Assembly (NCBI GenBank): GCA_030536575.1
Contig: JAUNPS010000003.1
Coordinates: forward strand, 113,400-177,399
Length of the DNA: 64,000 bases
Reading direction: 5' to 3'
Source: Eubacteriales bacterium
Lineage (GTDB): Bacteria; Bacillota; Clostridia; Lachnospirales; Lachnospiraceae
A program made the translations under genes and the position numbers. Shown piece by piece: positions 17,616 to 26,753 of the stretch. The notes below the pieces were generated by a model. It had not been told where the DNA came from, did not search any database, and saw nothing but the letters and a program-made list of their open reading frames with translations. How positions within the stretch are numbered: the stretch's first letter is position 1; each line of letters begins with the position of its first letter.

Positions 17616-17644
17616 AGTATACACATTTGTATTCGCAATGTCAA
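17616..17644 (-). promoter_or_regulatory. Promoter/operator of toxin-antitoxin locus 2
   Basis: On the minus strand TTGACA (17644-17639), 17 bp, TATACT (17621-17616): near-perfect housekeeping promoter. The inverted repeat ATACA-N4-TGTAT (17619-17632) overlaps the -10 and is a candidate antitoxin operator. Confidence 0.75.
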
Positions 17645-17665
17645 CTCAATGTAAAACATTATGCA

Positions 17666-17705
17666 AAAAAGTAAGCCCATGGAATCCTGGCGGTTCCATG
17701 GGCTT
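17666..17705 (-). terminator. Terminator of the arylsulfotransferase gene
   Basis: A perfect 12-bp stem, AAGCCCATGGAA (17673-17684) with TTCCATGGGCTT (17694-17705); on the minus strand it is followed by a run of six T. Confidence 0.85.
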
Positions 17706-17715
17706 GCCGGCATCT

Positions 17716-19218
17716 TTATTCACACTTATTCGCGCAGTACAGCCTCCCTTTCCCATCCTCAAACCGGAAACAGAAGTCATAAGACGCCACCTCTCCATCC
17801 CCTTCCGTATATTCCACCATCGACCACTCCGGATGCGCCAGAAAGTCCGCCATATAATTTCCGCCCACCGACCAAAGATACACGGAATTCTCCGCATCCA
17901 CCTCCCGGATCGCCCCCATATAATTCGAAAAATAATCCACGACCTGATACCGCACAAAATCCGTAACCGTTTTGGTATCCTCATCGACCTTCAGGCGCAC
18001 CACAGATGAAGACTTATCCAGTTTCGTGGCATTCGCGGTATTGGCATTGTCGAACAGCATATAGCTTCCGTCGGCCGTTAAAATGATCGAATGCTGATAA
18101 GAGAAAAGCTGCTCCTCGGTCAGGCCAAATTCGTCATAATCCCCGCCGAGCTGCCAGATCAGGCTGCCATCCTCCCGGCTGATCTTCAGGATCGCATCCA
18201 AATTCCGGCAGGAAACCAGGAGATTTCCGTCCTCATCGATCGCCATCGAGTTAAAATGCGCATAGTCATAACACTGCTTGGTAGAAGCATTCCAGCTGAT
18301 CTCAGAGGATTCGTACAGGAACCGGGGGTAATCGGCGGAGGAAAACTCCCAGAGCACTTCCCCGTCCTGAACTTCCTGGATAAAGAGGACGGCAAGGTCT
18401 GCAAGGTTGTCATCGGCTTCAAGATCCTCCGGAACGTCAACGAGCAGCTCTTTATAGGCGGTGACAATGTAGTGCCCTTCGTCGATCCAGATGAAACCGT
18501 GCGGGTCGATCAGGATTTCTTCACCGTTCTCATTCGTATAATAAATTTCATCGATCACGTCATAATTCTCATCCATCACCACAACACATCCGGGATTGAT
18601 GCCGGAACAGTCGCCGTCTGCAAACGAGTCGGCGTAATAAGGCATATACGTATAACGAACCTCTCCGTCAGAGGTGTACTGCTTCCGGAAGTCCAGGCCG
18701 TTGGTGCTTACTTCCTCGCCGTTTTCATCGATTTTGGTGATGGCCTTGTAGAAGATCAGGCCGCCCTGATTATTCAGCTTGAAAATGTAATTGTCGGACA
18801 AATCATAGGTGGTCAGATAAAAGTCGCCGTCGGTCGTGGATTCCCCTTCGGTGGTGTAGTCCGGGAAGGTGGAAGGCATCAGATTCACGGTATAAGAAAG
18901 CGTTTCTTCTCCCTGAAAAATGACAATGTCGAGAACATCTTCCCGCGTAACGGAGGAAATGGCAAGATAGACGGAATCGGAAACCTCTTCCCCGTTAATC
19001 AGTACGGTCTCCCCATTATTGGGAACGACGTCAACGGTGATTCCATTTTCCACACTCAAAAGAGGAAGATTGATCGTTTCTTTATCAGAGAAAGCAACCG
19101 CGCGTCCATTAATTGAGATTTCAGACGCAGGCGCATTTTCTTCGGCAGATACGCCAAGGGATATGAGGAAAAAGGAAACAAACAGCAAAGGTGCAAATCG
19201 TTTTAAATGATTTTTCAT
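17716..19218 (-). CDS. Secreted arylsulfotransferase (ASST family)
   Basis: 500 residues with a signal peptide (residues ~1-25, cleavage after SLGVSA). An N-terminal beta domain (~30-110) is followed by a propeller-like region. DYAHFNSMAIDEDGNLLVSC, LIWQLGGDYDEF and YQHSIILTADGSYMLFDNAN match the arylsulfotransferase family, which moves sulfate from one phenolic sulfate ester to another phenol without PAPS. His321 in DYAHFNS is a candidate catalytic residue. The gene is monocistronic and divergent from a two-component system that may control it. In gut bacteria such enzymes act on phenolic drugs and host conjugates; the substrate here is unknown. Confidence 0.88.
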   Translation of the reverse strand: MKNHLKRFAPLLFVSFFLISLGVSAEENAPASEISINGRAVAFSDKETINLPLLSVENGITVDVVPNNGETVLINGEEVSDSVYLAISSVTREDVLDIVIFQGEETLSYTVNLMPSTFPDYTTEGESTTDGDFYLTTYDLSDNYIFKLNNQGGLIFYKAITKIDENGEEVSTNGLDFRKQYTSDGEVRYTYMPYYADSFADGDCSGINPGCVVVMDENYDVIDEIYYTNENGEEILIDPHGFIWIDEGHYIVTAYKELLVDVPEDLEADDNLADLAVLFIQEVQDGEVLWEFSSADYPRFLYESSEISWNASTKQCYDYAHFNSMAIDEDGNLLVSCRNLDAILKISREDGSLIWQLGGDYDEFGLTEEQLFSYQHSIILTADGSYMLFDNANTANATKLDKSSSVVRLKVDEDTKTVTDFVRYQVVDYFSNYMGAIREVDAENSVYLWSVGGNYMADFLAHPEWSMVEYTEGDGEVASYDFCFRFEDGKGRLYCANKCE

Positions 19219-19362
19219 AGTTCAGAATTCCTTTCGTAAAATGAAAATTAAGGTAAAAGCTGATACAGGTTCAGTGTAAGAGTCCAGCCTTAAATGGAGT
19301 ATAAAATCCGATAAAGTTTGTCTAAAAAGCGGGAAAAAACAGAAGCATCTTTCGGTAAAATA

Positions 19363-19371
19363 TGCTATACT
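19363..19371 (+). promoter_or_regulatory. Extended -10 promoter before the response regulator
   Basis: TGCTATACT gives an extended -10 (TGN plus TATACT, 19366-19371) 22 bp before the start codon. No good -35 box is visible. Confidence 0.45.
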
Positions 19372-19392
19372 GGCAGGAAAAGGAAGGTGCTT

Positions 19393-20064
19393 ATGAGAAT
19401 CTTGGTAGCAGAAGACGAGCGTGCCCTTGCGCGCGCTATCGTCAAAGTATTTGAAAAAAATCATTATTCGGCAGACGCCGTCTATAACGGCGAGGATGCC
19501 TTGCTGTACCTGGAAACCGGAAATTATGACGTGGCCATCCTGGACCTGATGATGCCCAAAATGGACGGCATTACGGCGCTTCGGAAGCTGCGGGCAGGCG
19601 GGAACCGGATTCCCGTCTTAATCCTGACTGCCAAATCCGAAACCGACGACAAAGTCCAGGGCCTCGACAGCGGCGCGAACTACTATCTGACAAAGCCCTT
19701 TGACACGAAAGAACTGCTGGCCGCGATCCGCGCGATCACCCGCATCCAGGTCGAAGTGGACGCCAAACTGTCCGTGGGCAATGTTACCCTGGACCGCACG
19801 ACCTTTGAACTGTCTTCGCCCTACGGCAGATTCCGCCTGGCAAACAAAGAATACCAGATGATGGAAATCTTCATGGCAAACCCGCGCCGTATCATTTCCG
19901 CCGAACAGTTCATGGAAAAAATCTGGGGCTACGACCATGAAACGGAGATCAATGTAGTCTGGGCCTACGTATCCTATCTTCGCAGGAAGCTGACGGCGCT
20001 CCATGCGGACATTGCGATCAAATCGATCCGCAATGCCGGGTACTCCCTGGAGGAATCCGCATGA
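19393..20064 (+). CDS. OmpR-family response regulator
   Basis: 223 residues: receiver domain (1-~115) with the acidic pocket EDE near residues 7-9, phospho-acceptor Asp51 (AILDLMMPKMDG) and Lys in TKPFDTKE, then a winged-helix DNA-binding domain ending YVSYLRRKLTAL...RNAGYSL. ATG 19393 follows GGAAGG; a longer frame from 19318 lacks a ribosome site. It overlaps the kinase gene by 4 bp and is divergent from the arylsulfotransferase gene. Confidence 0.92.
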   Translation: MRILVAEDERALARAIVKVFEKNHYSADAVYNGEDALLYLETGNYDVAILDLMMPKMDGITALRKLRAGGNRIPVLILTAKSETDDKVQGLDSGANYYLTKPFDTKELLAAIRAITRIQVEVDAKLSVGNVTLDRTTFELSSPYGRFRLANKEYQMMEIFMANPRRIISAEQFMEKIWGYDHETEINVVWAYVSYLRRKLTALHADIAIKSIRNAGYSLEESA

Positions 20065-21287
20065 TCCGCAAGCTGAAGAGAAAATTCGTGGCGCTGGCCA
20101 TGGGCGCGATGGTTGTCCTGCTTACGCTGATCGTCATCGGAATGAACGTGATCACCTATAACTACGTCGTCCGGGAAGCCGACCGGATTTTAATCATCCT
20201 GGCGCAGAACGAGGGCGTATTCCTGGATTTTGACGCAAGCAAGAACGTGCTTGGGCGCTATCACATGTCGCCGGAAACGCCCTATGAAACCCGCTATTTT
20301 TCCATATTTTTAAACAGCTCCGGCGAAGTCGTCAGCACGGATCTGAGCAACATCGTTTCCGTCGATCAGGAAACCGCGGCTGCGTATGCGCAGAGTGCCT
20401 GGGAAAAGGAGGACGCCCGTGGGTTTGTAGGGCAATTCCGCTATATCAAACGGCAGGAAGAGGCGGGATGGCGGATCATCTTCCTGGACTGCCGCCGAAG
20501 GCTGGACGCGTTTCAGCAGTTTCTGCTGGCAAGTTCCGGCATGGCCCTGGCAGGCCTGCTCGTCGTCTTTTTTGTAGTTTCCCTGTTTGTAGGGAAAATG
20601 CTGGAACCGATTGCCGAAAGCGATGAAAAGCAGAAACGGTTCATCACCGATGCCGGCCACGAAATGAAAACGCCCCTGACGATCATCCAAACGAACGCGG
20701 ACATTCTCGAAATGGAGCTGGGCGAAAACGAATGCCTGACCGATATCACCCAGCAGACGAAGCGCCTGCGTTCCCTCACCGACGATCTGGTAATGCTCGC
20801 GCGCATGGAAGAGTCGAAAGATTCCATGCGGAAAATCGAATTTCCCATCTCCGAGGTGGTTGCCGAAACGGTGCAGCCATTCCGGGCGCTTGCGGCCAGG
20901 CAGGACAAAGAATTGTTAAGCAGCATCCAGCCAATGCTGACCCTGAAAGGAAACGACCAGGCGATTCAGCAGCTTGTCACGATCTTCCTGGACAACGCGC
21001 TGAAATATTCGCCGCCCGGAAGCACTATTACATTGGACATGCGAAAAAAGAACAAGATGATCCAATTATCCGTGCAAAATGAAACGGAGAGCGTCATCGC
21101 CCCGGAACAGATTGTCCATGTGTTCGACCGGTTCTACCGCACCGACGCATCCCGGAATTCCGAAACCGGCGGCCACGGGATCGGCCTCTCCATTGCACAG
21201 GCCATCGTCGCCGCCCATGGCGGGAAGATCCACGCCTGCGCCCCGGACGGCGCGTCCTTCCGGATTTTGGTTTCGTTTCCCATTTAA
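20061..21287 (+). CDS. Sensor histidine kinase
   Basis: 408 residues: a transmembrane helix at ~10-33, an extracytoplasmic sensor of about 120 residues, a second helix at ~155-180, the dimerisation/phosphoacceptor helix with His200 (FITDAGHEMKTPLTII), and an ATPase domain with N-box DNALKYSPPGS, G1-like FDRFYRTD and HGIGLSIAQAIV. Cognate to the regulator it overlaps. The signal is unknown; sulfated phenols are a reasonable guess from the divergent gene. Confidence 0.92.
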   Translation: MIRKLKRKFVALAMGAMVVLLTLIVIGMNVITYNYVVREADRILIILAQNEGVFLDFDASKNVLGRYHMSPETPYETRYFSIFLNSSGEVVSTDLSNIVSVDQETAAAYAQSAWEKEDARGFVGQFRYIKRQEEAGWRIIFLDCRRRLDAFQQFLLASSGMALAGLLVVFFVVSLFVGKMLEPIAESDEKQKRFITDAGHEMKTPLTIIQTNADILEMELGENECLTDITQQTKRLRSLTDDLVMLARMEESKDSMRKIEFPISEVVAETVQPFRALAARQDKELLSSIQPMLTLKGNDQAIQQLVTIFLDNALKYSPPGSTITLDMRKKNKMIQLSVQNETESVIAPEQIVHVFDRFYRTDASRNSETGGHGIGLSIAQAIVAAHGGKIHACAPDGASFRILVSFPI

Positions 21288-21301
21288 ATGAGAACGGAAC
21301 G

Positions 21302-21331
21302 TTGACAAACATCCCCTGCGTCCCTTAAAAT
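21302..21331 (+). promoter_or_regulatory. Promoter before cbiK
   Basis: Consensus TTGACA (21302-21307), then TTAAAA/TAAAAT at 21325-21331 with 17-18 bp spacing. It lies 14 bp after the kinase stop. Confidence 0.65.
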
Positions 21332-21385
21332 AAAACCAAAACCCCGGCAATTCGCCAAAGAAAAAACAGTTTGGAGGAACCCAAC

Positions 21386-22165
21386 ATGCCGCAGAAAGCG
21401 ATTTTAGTCGTCAGCTTTGGCACCAGCCACGCTGACACCAGAGAAAAAACCATTGACCGGATTGAAGAAGACATCCGCAGCGCCTACCCGGACTACGCCC
21501 TTTACCGTGCCTGGACCAGCAAAATGATCCTGAAAAAACTGCTGAATCGGGACGGCATTAAAATTTTTAACGTCAAAGAAGCCATGGAGCAGATGATCGC
21601 CGACGGCGTAAAAACCCTGATTGTCCAGCCTACCCATGTCATCAACGGCATTGAAAACGATCTGATGCAGGAAGACGTCAAAGCCTACGCGGATTCCTTT
21701 GATCAGATCACGTTTGGAAACCCGCTCCTCACCACCGAAGAAGACAACCGTCTGGTCATCCAGGCCGTTGCGGAGGAAATGCAGCCGGACGCCAAAGACG
21801 CCCTGGTTCTGATGGGCCATGGCACCACCCACTACGCGAATTCCATCTACGCCGCCCTGGACTACCAGTTCAAAGATATGGGCTATTCGAATATTTTCAT
21901 GGGAACCGTGGAAGCGTACCCTTCGCTGGTTTCCCTGATCAAGCAGATCCATGCCTACCATCCCCGGAAAGTGATCCTGGCCCCCTTCATGATCGTGGCA
22001 GGCGACCACGCCAAGAACGACCTGTCCAGCGAAGACGCGGACTCCTGGCGCAGCCAGTTCGAGAAAGAAGGCTTCACCGTCGAATGCGTGCTGAAGGGCC
22101 TGGGCGAGTACCCGCAAATTCGCAGCCTGTTTCTGGATCACGTGGAAGCGGCCTGTCAGAGCTGA
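21386..22165 (+). CDS. cbiK: Sirohydrochlorin cobaltochelatase (anaerobic)
   Basis: 259 residues. Inserts cobalt (or iron) into sirohydrochlorin in anaerobic B12 or siroheme synthesis. ILVVSFGTSHADTREKTI and VLMGHGTTHYANSIYAALDY are diagnostic; His145 and His208 occupy the two catalytic His positions known for CbiK. The start is ATG 21386, after GGAGG. No other cobalamin genes adjoin it; the precursor genes hemA to hemL lie 11 kb downstream. Chelatase identity is firm; metal and end product are inferred. Confidence 0.93.
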   Translation: MPQKAILVVSFGTSHADTREKTIDRIEEDIRSAYPDYALYRAWTSKMILKKLLNRDGIKIFNVKEAMEQMIADGVKTLIVQPTHVINGIENDLMQEDVKAYADSFDQITFGNPLLTTEEDNRLVIQAVAEEMQPDAKDALVLMGHGTTHYANSIYAALDYQFKDMGYSNIFMGTVEAYPSLVSLIKQIHAYHPRKVILAPFMIVAGDHAKNDLSSEDADSWRSQFEKEGFTVECVLKGLGEYPQIRSLFLDHVEAACQS

Positions 22166-22189
22166 TCGTTTTCGGAAAGGGGAGGGGTT

Positions 22190-23794
22190 ATGTATACACT
22201 GCTGATCGCAGACGATGAACCATTGATCCGGAACGGAATCCGGAAAATGATCGACTGGGAATCCCTTGGATTCTCCGAAATCCTCCTGGCGGAGGACGGC
22301 CAGGAGGCCCTGGACATGATCCGCAGCCAGAAAGTTGACTTGGTTCTGACGGATATTCTGATGCCGTTTCTGGACGGTCTGGCTTTGAGCGAGATTCTGG
22401 CAAAGGAGTACCCTCAGATCCATGTCGTCATCCTGACCGGGCACGACGATTTCGAATATGCCAGACAGTCCATAGATTTAGGCGTTAAAAACTACATCCT
22501 GAAGCCGGTGGGCGCGGAAACCTTATACAAAAAAATGAAAAAAATCTGCGAAACCCTCCACATCCAGAACGAGCAGAAGGAGTATATTTCCTCCATGCGA
22601 AAGCAGCTCCGCCAAAGCCTTCCGGCCCTGCGCGCCCAGCTCCTGAACCGGATGGTCTGTTCCTTCCATTCGAACCCTGCGGAATATCTGGAGCGGGCGA
22701 AAGGCCTGGACATCCATTTGGAGAAGGGGCCTTTTCTCGTAGCTGTGATCGAGATGGACAAAAGCGGCTTCCCGTTTCCGGCGGAGGATGGGGATCTGTA
22801 CCTGTTCGCGGCGCAGAACATTGCCAGTGAATGCGTAGGGGCGCAGCACTACATATTCGAGGATAACCGGGGCGCTATCGTCCTTTTGTTCTGCTGCACC
22901 TTTCTGGGGGAAGATTTCCATGATACTGTCTACCAGACCCTTGGCGTCATCCAGAAAGCCATCTACAATACCCTGAAAATCGAGACCACCTGCGGCGTCG
23001 GTTCCGACGCGGCGGTAAGCGAAGACCTGTACGAATCCTATTCGAATGCCAGGCGTGCCGCAGACTGTAAATTTTCCCTCGGCACGAACAGCGTCTACGA
23101 CATCGGGGATTTGGATTATCTGGAAAAATCCTTTTATTACCCCATCAAAGAGATCAAAAACCTGATCAGATGCATCAAATACGGCGCGCGCGAAGAAATC
23201 CGCCCGGCCATCCGCCAGATCGTCTACGCCGAAAACGCCGGGAAAAACCTCTCCGGCATTAACATGAAGATGAACTACATTGAAACCATCACCTCCCTGC
23301 TGCGGGAACTTTCCGACCTAAAAGAAGTCTCGGAGAAGATCTGGAACCACGGCTTTGACTTCTACAGCCAGATGAACCGTTGGGACACCCCGGAGCTGAT
23401 GGAGGAAAAACTGCTTTCCTTCGCCCTGGAAGTGAAGGAAGAGATGGAGGCCGTTCAGACGAACAGCAGCATTCAGGTCATCGAAAAAGTGAAGGAGTAT
23501 GTACAGAGCCACTATATGGACCCGGAGCTTTCCCTGACTGCGGCGGCCGACGATGCAGGCGTCAGCACCGGCTATTTAAGCGGCCTGTTCAAGAAAGAGG
23601 CAGGGATGAATTTCGTCAAATATCTGACCGACCTGCGCATGGAAAAATCCATGGAACTGCTGAAATCCACGGATAAGCGGACTTATGAGATCGCCTATGA
23701 GACCGGTTTCTCGAATCCCCATTATTTCAGCGTCCTGTTTAAAAAATGTACCGGAATGTCCCCGTCGGACTTCCGTCAGAGGAGCAGACAGTGA
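22190..23794 (+). CDS. YesN-type AraC response regulator
   Basis: 534 residues: receiver domain at 1-~120 with DDE at 8-10 and phospho-acceptor Asp55 (LVLTDILMPFLDG), a long central linker, and a C-terminal AraC domain (~430-530) ending in ETGFSNPHYFSVLFKKCTG then SPSDFRQ. The YesN class activates nearby sugar transporters. It overlaps the kinase gene by 4 bp (GTGA). An AGGGGAGGGG site precedes ATG 22190. Confidence 0.92.
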   Translation: MYTLLIADDEPLIRNGIRKMIDWESLGFSEILLAEDGQEALDMIRSQKVDLVLTDILMPFLDGLALSEILAKEYPQIHVVILTGHDDFEYARQSIDLGVKNYILKPVGAETLYKKMKKICETLHIQNEQKEYISSMRKQLRQSLPALRAQLLNRMVCSFHSNPAEYLERAKGLDIHLEKGPFLVAVIEMDKSGFPFPAEDGDLYLFAAQNIASECVGAQHYIFEDNRGAIVLLFCCTFLGEDFHDTVYQTLGVIQKAIYNTLKIETTCGVGSDAAVSEDLYESYSNARRAADCKFSLGTNSVYDIGDLDYLEKSFYYPIKEIKNLIRCIKYGAREEIRPAIRQIVYAENAGKNLSGINMKMNYIETITSLLRELSDLKEVSEKIWNHGFDFYSQMNRWDTPELMEEKLLSFALEVKEEMEAVQTNSSIQVIEKVKEYVQSHYMDPELSLTAAADDAGVSTGYLSGLFKKEAGMNFVKYLTDLRMEKSMELLKSTDKRTYEIAYETGFSNPHYFSVLFKKCTGMSPSDFRQRSRQ

Positions 23795-25599
23795 GTAAAA
23801 AACGTAAGACAGGCATCAAAGGCCGGGCCATGCGCCGGATTGCCCTGCTGATCCTCGTGGTCATGGCCGCAGCGGTCAGCATTTTTTCCCTTATTTTCCG
23901 GGAACGGCTCTTAAACGAGCAGAAGAGCTATTCCAAGGAACATGTCAACAGCGTCATGTCCTACTTAAACGATTACATCGACGAGGTGGATTCGGTGGCC
24001 AAGTCCACGAATTATAACTATTATTTACAGGATTATCTGGAACAGGCACTGGAAAACGAGAGCACGGAAGGGGAATCTTCGGTGATCGCGAAAATGGCGG
24101 AATACGAGATGGGTTCCAGAGCTTTCAGCGATATTTTGCTGACCCGGACAGACATTTCTTCCATTATGGTGTTTGGACGGCACAGTCTTTTGATCTATAA
24201 GACCCTGTACACGTACCGGAATGTGCTTGTGGATTACTCGGCCCAGGAGTGGTATCAGAAAGCTGTGAATGATCCTGGAAATGCCGCCGTCACCGGGCCG
24301 AACCGCCATATCTTTTTCAATGTCAGCAATGAACCGACCCTCTCGCTAAGCCGTGTCATTCAGAACTGGCAGGACGGCTCCTTTCTGGGCGTGGTTCTCA
24401 TTGATATGAATCTGAACGAAATCCGGAAAATCTGCGGTTCTTTCCAGAATCAGGAGGGGTTCCTGTGCATTTTAAATGAAAAAGGCGAACTGGTCTATGA
24501 GCAGGAGGACGGCGCAGCGCTTCTGGATTCGGCAGAAAATCTGGCAAGCCTGACTGCGGCGGCCCAGGAAGCCGAGGAAGGGCATTTTAAAATCCGTCTG
24601 AACGGGAAGAAGTACCTGACGACCCTGGGTGAAATGGAAAAAACGGGATGGCAGATTTTTTATCTGCGTGCATACGGCGATGTGACGGCGCCTCTGCGCA
24701 CCAGCATTCTTTTGGTCTTTTTCGTGGTTCTGCTGGTGATGCTCCTGACCCTGGCGGTTTTGAACGGGATTCTGTCCGGCATTATCCGGCCTCTGAACCA
24801 GCTTCAGGAGCACATGGAGCGGGTCGATCTGGAAAACCTGAACCAGCAGGTGGAGATCGAAAGCGAGGACGAAATCGGGAAATTGTCCCGGAATTTTAAC
24901 CGGATGCTGGAGAGGATCGACAACCTGAAAGGACAGGTCGTCCAGGAACAGGAGAACAAGCGGCGCTATGAGCTGCAGGCTCTTCAGGCCCAGATCAATC
25001 CCCATTTCCTGTACAATACCCTGGATTCCATCATCTGGATGGCGGAAACGAACGATAAAAATATTGTGCCGATGACGGAAGCACTGGCGAAGCTGTTCCG
25101 CATTTCGCTGAATAAGGGAAATGAGGAAATCCCGTTAAGCAGGGAGATCGAGCACGTGAAAAACTATCTGATCATTCAGACGATGCGCTATGAGGATAAG
25201 TTTACCTATGAGATTCTGGTGGAGCCGGAAGTGGAAAACTGCCGGATTATCAAGCTGATCTTGCAGCCGATCGTGGAAAACAGCATTTACCATGGAATCA
25301 AAGCGAAAAAGGGAATGGGACATATCCGCATTGAGGCCTTCCGGGAAGGGCGGTTCCTGAAACTTCAGGTCAGCGACGACGGATGCGGCATGTCCCAGGA
25401 GATGTGCGACAAGATGCTTTCCGACGAGATTGAGCCTACGGATCTGAATGGTTCCGGCATTGGCGTGAAAAATGTGGACGAGCGCATCCGGCTCCGGTTC
25501 GGCCGGGAATACGGGCTGCGCTATTACGGAGAGCTGGGAAAGGGCGTCACAGTGGTGTATACCCTGCCGTTTGGAGGGGAGGAAGCGGAGCATGAATAA
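23791..25599 (+). CDS. YesM-type sensor histidine kinase
   Basis: 602 residues from GTG 23791, preceded by GAGGAG. Helix at ~15-35, an extracytoplasmic dCache-like sensor (~40-300), helix at ~310-335, HAMP, then the His_kinase domain with the conserved QINPHFLYNTLDSIIWMAE (His405) and an ATPase domain with NSIYHGIK. Kinases of this class pair with YesN regulators and often sense sugars through a binding protein. It overlaps the next gene, a binding protein, by 8 bp. Confidence 0.92.
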   Translation: MSKKRKTGIKGRAMRRIALLILVVMAAAVSIFSLIFRERLLNEQKSYSKEHVNSVMSYLNDYIDEVDSVAKSTNYNYYLQDYLEQALENESTEGESSVIAKMAEYEMGSRAFSDILLTRTDISSIMVFGRHSLLIYKTLYTYRNVLVDYSAQEWYQKAVNDPGNAAVTGPNRHIFFNVSNEPTLSLSRVIQNWQDGSFLGVVLIDMNLNEIRKICGSFQNQEGFLCILNEKGELVYEQEDGAALLDSAENLASLTAAAQEAEEGHFKIRLNGKKYLTTLGEMEKTGWQIFYLRAYGDVTAPLRTSILLVFFVVLLVMLLTLAVLNGILSGIIRPLNQLQEHMERVDLENLNQQVEIESEDEIGKLSRNFNRMLERIDNLKGQVVQEQENKRRYELQALQAQINPHFLYNTLDSIIWMAETNDKNIVPMTEALAKLFRISLNKGNEEIPLSREIEHVKNYLIIQTMRYEDKFTYEILVEPEVENCRIIKLILQPIVENSIYHGIKAKKGMGHIRIEAFREGRFLKLQVSDDGCGMSQEMCDKMLSDEIEPTDLNGSGIGVKNVDERIRLRFGREYGLRYYGELGKGVTVVYTLPFGGEEAEHE

Positions 25600-26611
25600 G
25601 AAAAAAATTCTGAGTGTGGGAAGCGTGCTTCTGGCCGTGTGCTTTTTGGGGTTCGGCGCCTGGACCTGCCGGGGGGAAAGGGTCTTTTCGGATGGGGAGA
25701 CGGAAGCCGGGGACGCGAAAGCAAACGCGGCGGAACTGGTGATTGGCTGTACGCTGGCCTCCGGAGAGAGCAATTATCAGGAAGCACTGGGAAATCTGAT
25801 GCAGGATTTTGCCGAAAAAGACGGAAGTTATACGCTGGATATCCGTTATGCGGCCTGGAGCGTGGAGACGCAGGAGCAGCAGATGCGGGACTTTATCGAG
25901 GAAGGCGTGGATGCGATCATCCTCTGCCCCGTGAACGCGAAATCTTTCCTGGGCGTCTTAAAAGAGGCCAGCCAGCACGAAATTCCGGTGATCAACCTGA
26001 ACATGAAGGTGGATCTGGTGTCCACGGAATATGTAGCTGCCTATGTGGGGGCCAGCATGTCGGAGGAGGCGGAGATGGCCGCGTCCCTGGCCATCGACTA
26101 TTTTGACGGGGCTGAAGGGAAGATCGGGATCATCGAGGGGCTTTCCGGAAGCGACCCTCAGATTTACCGGACCCAGACCTTTCTGGAAAAGCTGACCTCC
26201 CACCCGAATATCGAGGTGGTGGGAATCGCGGGCGGGGAATGGGAGAAGGACAAAGCCAAAGAGGCGGCCAGGGAATTGCTGGTGAAATGTCCGGAGATCA
26301 ACCTGATGTACTGTCATGATAATTATATGTCCCAGGGCGTTTACGAGCTTCTGGAGGAGCTTGGAAAGACGGAGGAGATCGGGATCATTGGGATCGGGAG
26401 CGCCAGCGAGCATATGGAGGACGTCCGGGAGGGACGCCTGGTGGGGCTTGTGACCCAGCCGCCGGAGGTGGAGGCCTATTACGCACTGGAATGCGCGAAA
26501 AAAGGGGCGATGGGAGAGGAGCTGCAAAGCTGGTATAAAAACATTGTGCAGATTATCACAAAAGAAAATGTAGACGAGTACCGCTCGCCGTTAGAGGCTG
26601 TCCTTTCTTAA
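25592..26611 (+). CDS. Periplasmic-type sugar-binding protein, probable sensor partner
   Basis: 339 residues. The N-terminal hydrophobic segment (residues 5-22) could anchor or export it; no clear lipobox is present. The body is a type I binding-protein fold: LVIGCTLASGESNYQEALGN, EGVDAIILCPVNAK, GKIGIIEGLSGSDPQIYRTQ. It is separate from the importer's own binding protein at 26754 and is encoded in an 8-bp overlap with the kinase, like the XylFII/LytS/YesN arrangement where a dedicated binding protein presents sugar to the kinase. The terminator directly after it closes this sensing module. Confidence 0.85.
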   Translation: MNKKKILSVGSVLLAVCFLGFGAWTCRGERVFSDGETEAGDAKANAAELVIGCTLASGESNYQEALGNLMQDFAEKDGSYTLDIRYAAWSVETQEQQMRDFIEEGVDAIILCPVNAKSFLGVLKEASQHEIPVINLNMKVDLVSTEYVAAYVGASMSEEAEMAASLAIDYFDGAEGKIGIIEGLSGSDPQIYRTQTFLEKLTSHPNIEVVGIAGGEWEKDKAKEAARELLVKCPEINLMYCHDNYMSQGVYELLEELGKTEEIGIIGIGSASEHMEDVREGRLVGLVTQPPEVEAYYALECAKKGAMGEELQSWYKNIVQIITKENVDEYRSPLEAVLS

Positions 26612-26629
26612 AAAAAGGACAGTTTTTTT
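26598..26629 (+). terminator. Terminator of the sensing operon
   Basis: CTGTCCTTT (26598-26606) pairs with AAAGGACAG (26614-26622), followed by seven T. The stop codon of the preceding gene is in the loop. Confidence 0.9.
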
Positions 26630-26670
26630 GTCCCAAGATGAAAAAAAAGACTAAACCGGTGAAAAAAATG

Positions 26671-26691
26671 AATTTCCTTTTTCGGGAAATT
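26671..26691 (+). promoter_or_regulatory. Inverted repeat upstream of the sugar importer
   Basis: AATTTCC-N7-GGAAATT lies 60 bp before the importer's first start codon and directly before a TTAAAATAG stretch that could be a -10. It is a candidate operator for the YesN regulator; no clear -35 box is seen. Confidence 0.4.
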
Positions 26692-26753
26692 TTCTTAAAA
26701 TAGTCTCATCAAAACGAACGGCAGGAAGCTGTAAGAAGAAGGAGGAAGTATTC

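Noticed and set aside
21288-21385. Cobalamin riboswitch before cbiK
   Set aside because: The leader is too short and shows no B12-box-like sequence or multi-stem fold; only a plain promoter is seen.
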